From Candidatus Kurthia equi (lineage in GTDB: Bacteria; Bacillota; Bacilli; Bacillales_A; Planococcaceae), in contig JAGHSJ010000205.1 of NCBI GenBank assembly GCA_018065935.1, positions 1-36,858 on the forward strand: DNA of 36,858 nt. Direction: 5' to 3'. Position 1 is the stretch's first letter; each line of letters begins with the position of its first letter. Positions 36,789 to 36,858 of the stretch are shown piece by piece. The position numbers and the translations under genes are program-made. The notes below the pieces were generated by a model that saw nothing but the letters and a program-made list of their open reading frames with translations, searched no databases and had not been told where the DNA came from.

Positions 36789-36858
36789 GCGTTCATTAAT
36801 AAAAAAATGTTTTTTTGCTTAATATTTCCTACAAAGACTTATACATTTACAATAAATG

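Overview
This window is a conserved chromosomal housekeeping block of a low-GC, endospore-former-type Firmicute. Gene order and protein sequences match the Bacillus rpmB-yloU-...-codV-clpQY-codY region. My best guess is a Bacillaceae/Planococcaceae member close to Lysinibacillus, but that placement is an inference and not a measured result. The DNA is AT-rich, ribosome binding sites are strong AGGAGG types, and TTG and GTG starts are common (smc, acpP, rimM; recG, fabG, khpA, ylqG). I see no rRNA, tRNA, insertion sequence, prophage or CRISPR array, and no clearly broken conserved gene.

Layout, left to right. Bases 1-384 hold a doubtful minus-strand reading frame and the rpmB terminator; rpmB (L28) is the only certain minus-strand gene. 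A divergent promoter region leads to yloU and fakA (fatty acid kinase side), then sdaAB-sdaAA (serine dehydratase) overlapping recG. Next is the membrane-lipid operon fapR-plsX-fabD-fabG with a FapR operator in front of fapR, and acpP with its own promoter. Then come rnc-smc-ftsY (RNA processing, chromosome folding, SRP receptor), ylxM-ffh (SRP), and the ribosome and tRNA maturation set rpsP-khpA-rimM-trmD-rplS. A type I signal peptidase gene (lepB) sits between rplS and rbgA. After rbgA come rnhB and two genes that look like orphan relatives of flagellar export-switch parts (ylqG, FliK-like; ylqH, FlhB C-terminal-like). The right third holds sucC-sucD, dprA, topA, trmFO, xerC, hslV-hslU and codY.

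How the parts work together. FapR senses malonyl-CoA and controls phospholipid and fatty acid genes; FakA feeds acyl-phosphate to PlsX chemistry; AcpP carries the acyl chain. Ffh, FtsY, YlxM and LepB cover protein targeting and export. RimM, TrmD, RbgA, S16, L19, L28 and TrmFO cover ribosome and tRNA maturation. Smc, RecG, TopA, XerC, DprA and RNase HII cover the chromosome. CodY links nutrition to expression.

For novelty, most of the window is ordinary. The places I would look at again are: the YlqG/YlqH pair; a structured leader of about 180 nt before trmFO; a repeated 27-bp element spaced 62 bp apart before rpsP; a perfect 17-bp palindrome at the acpP start site; a spaced inverted repeat bracketing the topA promoter; and the HslV N-terminus, which lacks an obvious exposed Ser/Thr nucleophile. 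Promoters, terminators and operators below were found by eye and none has been tested.
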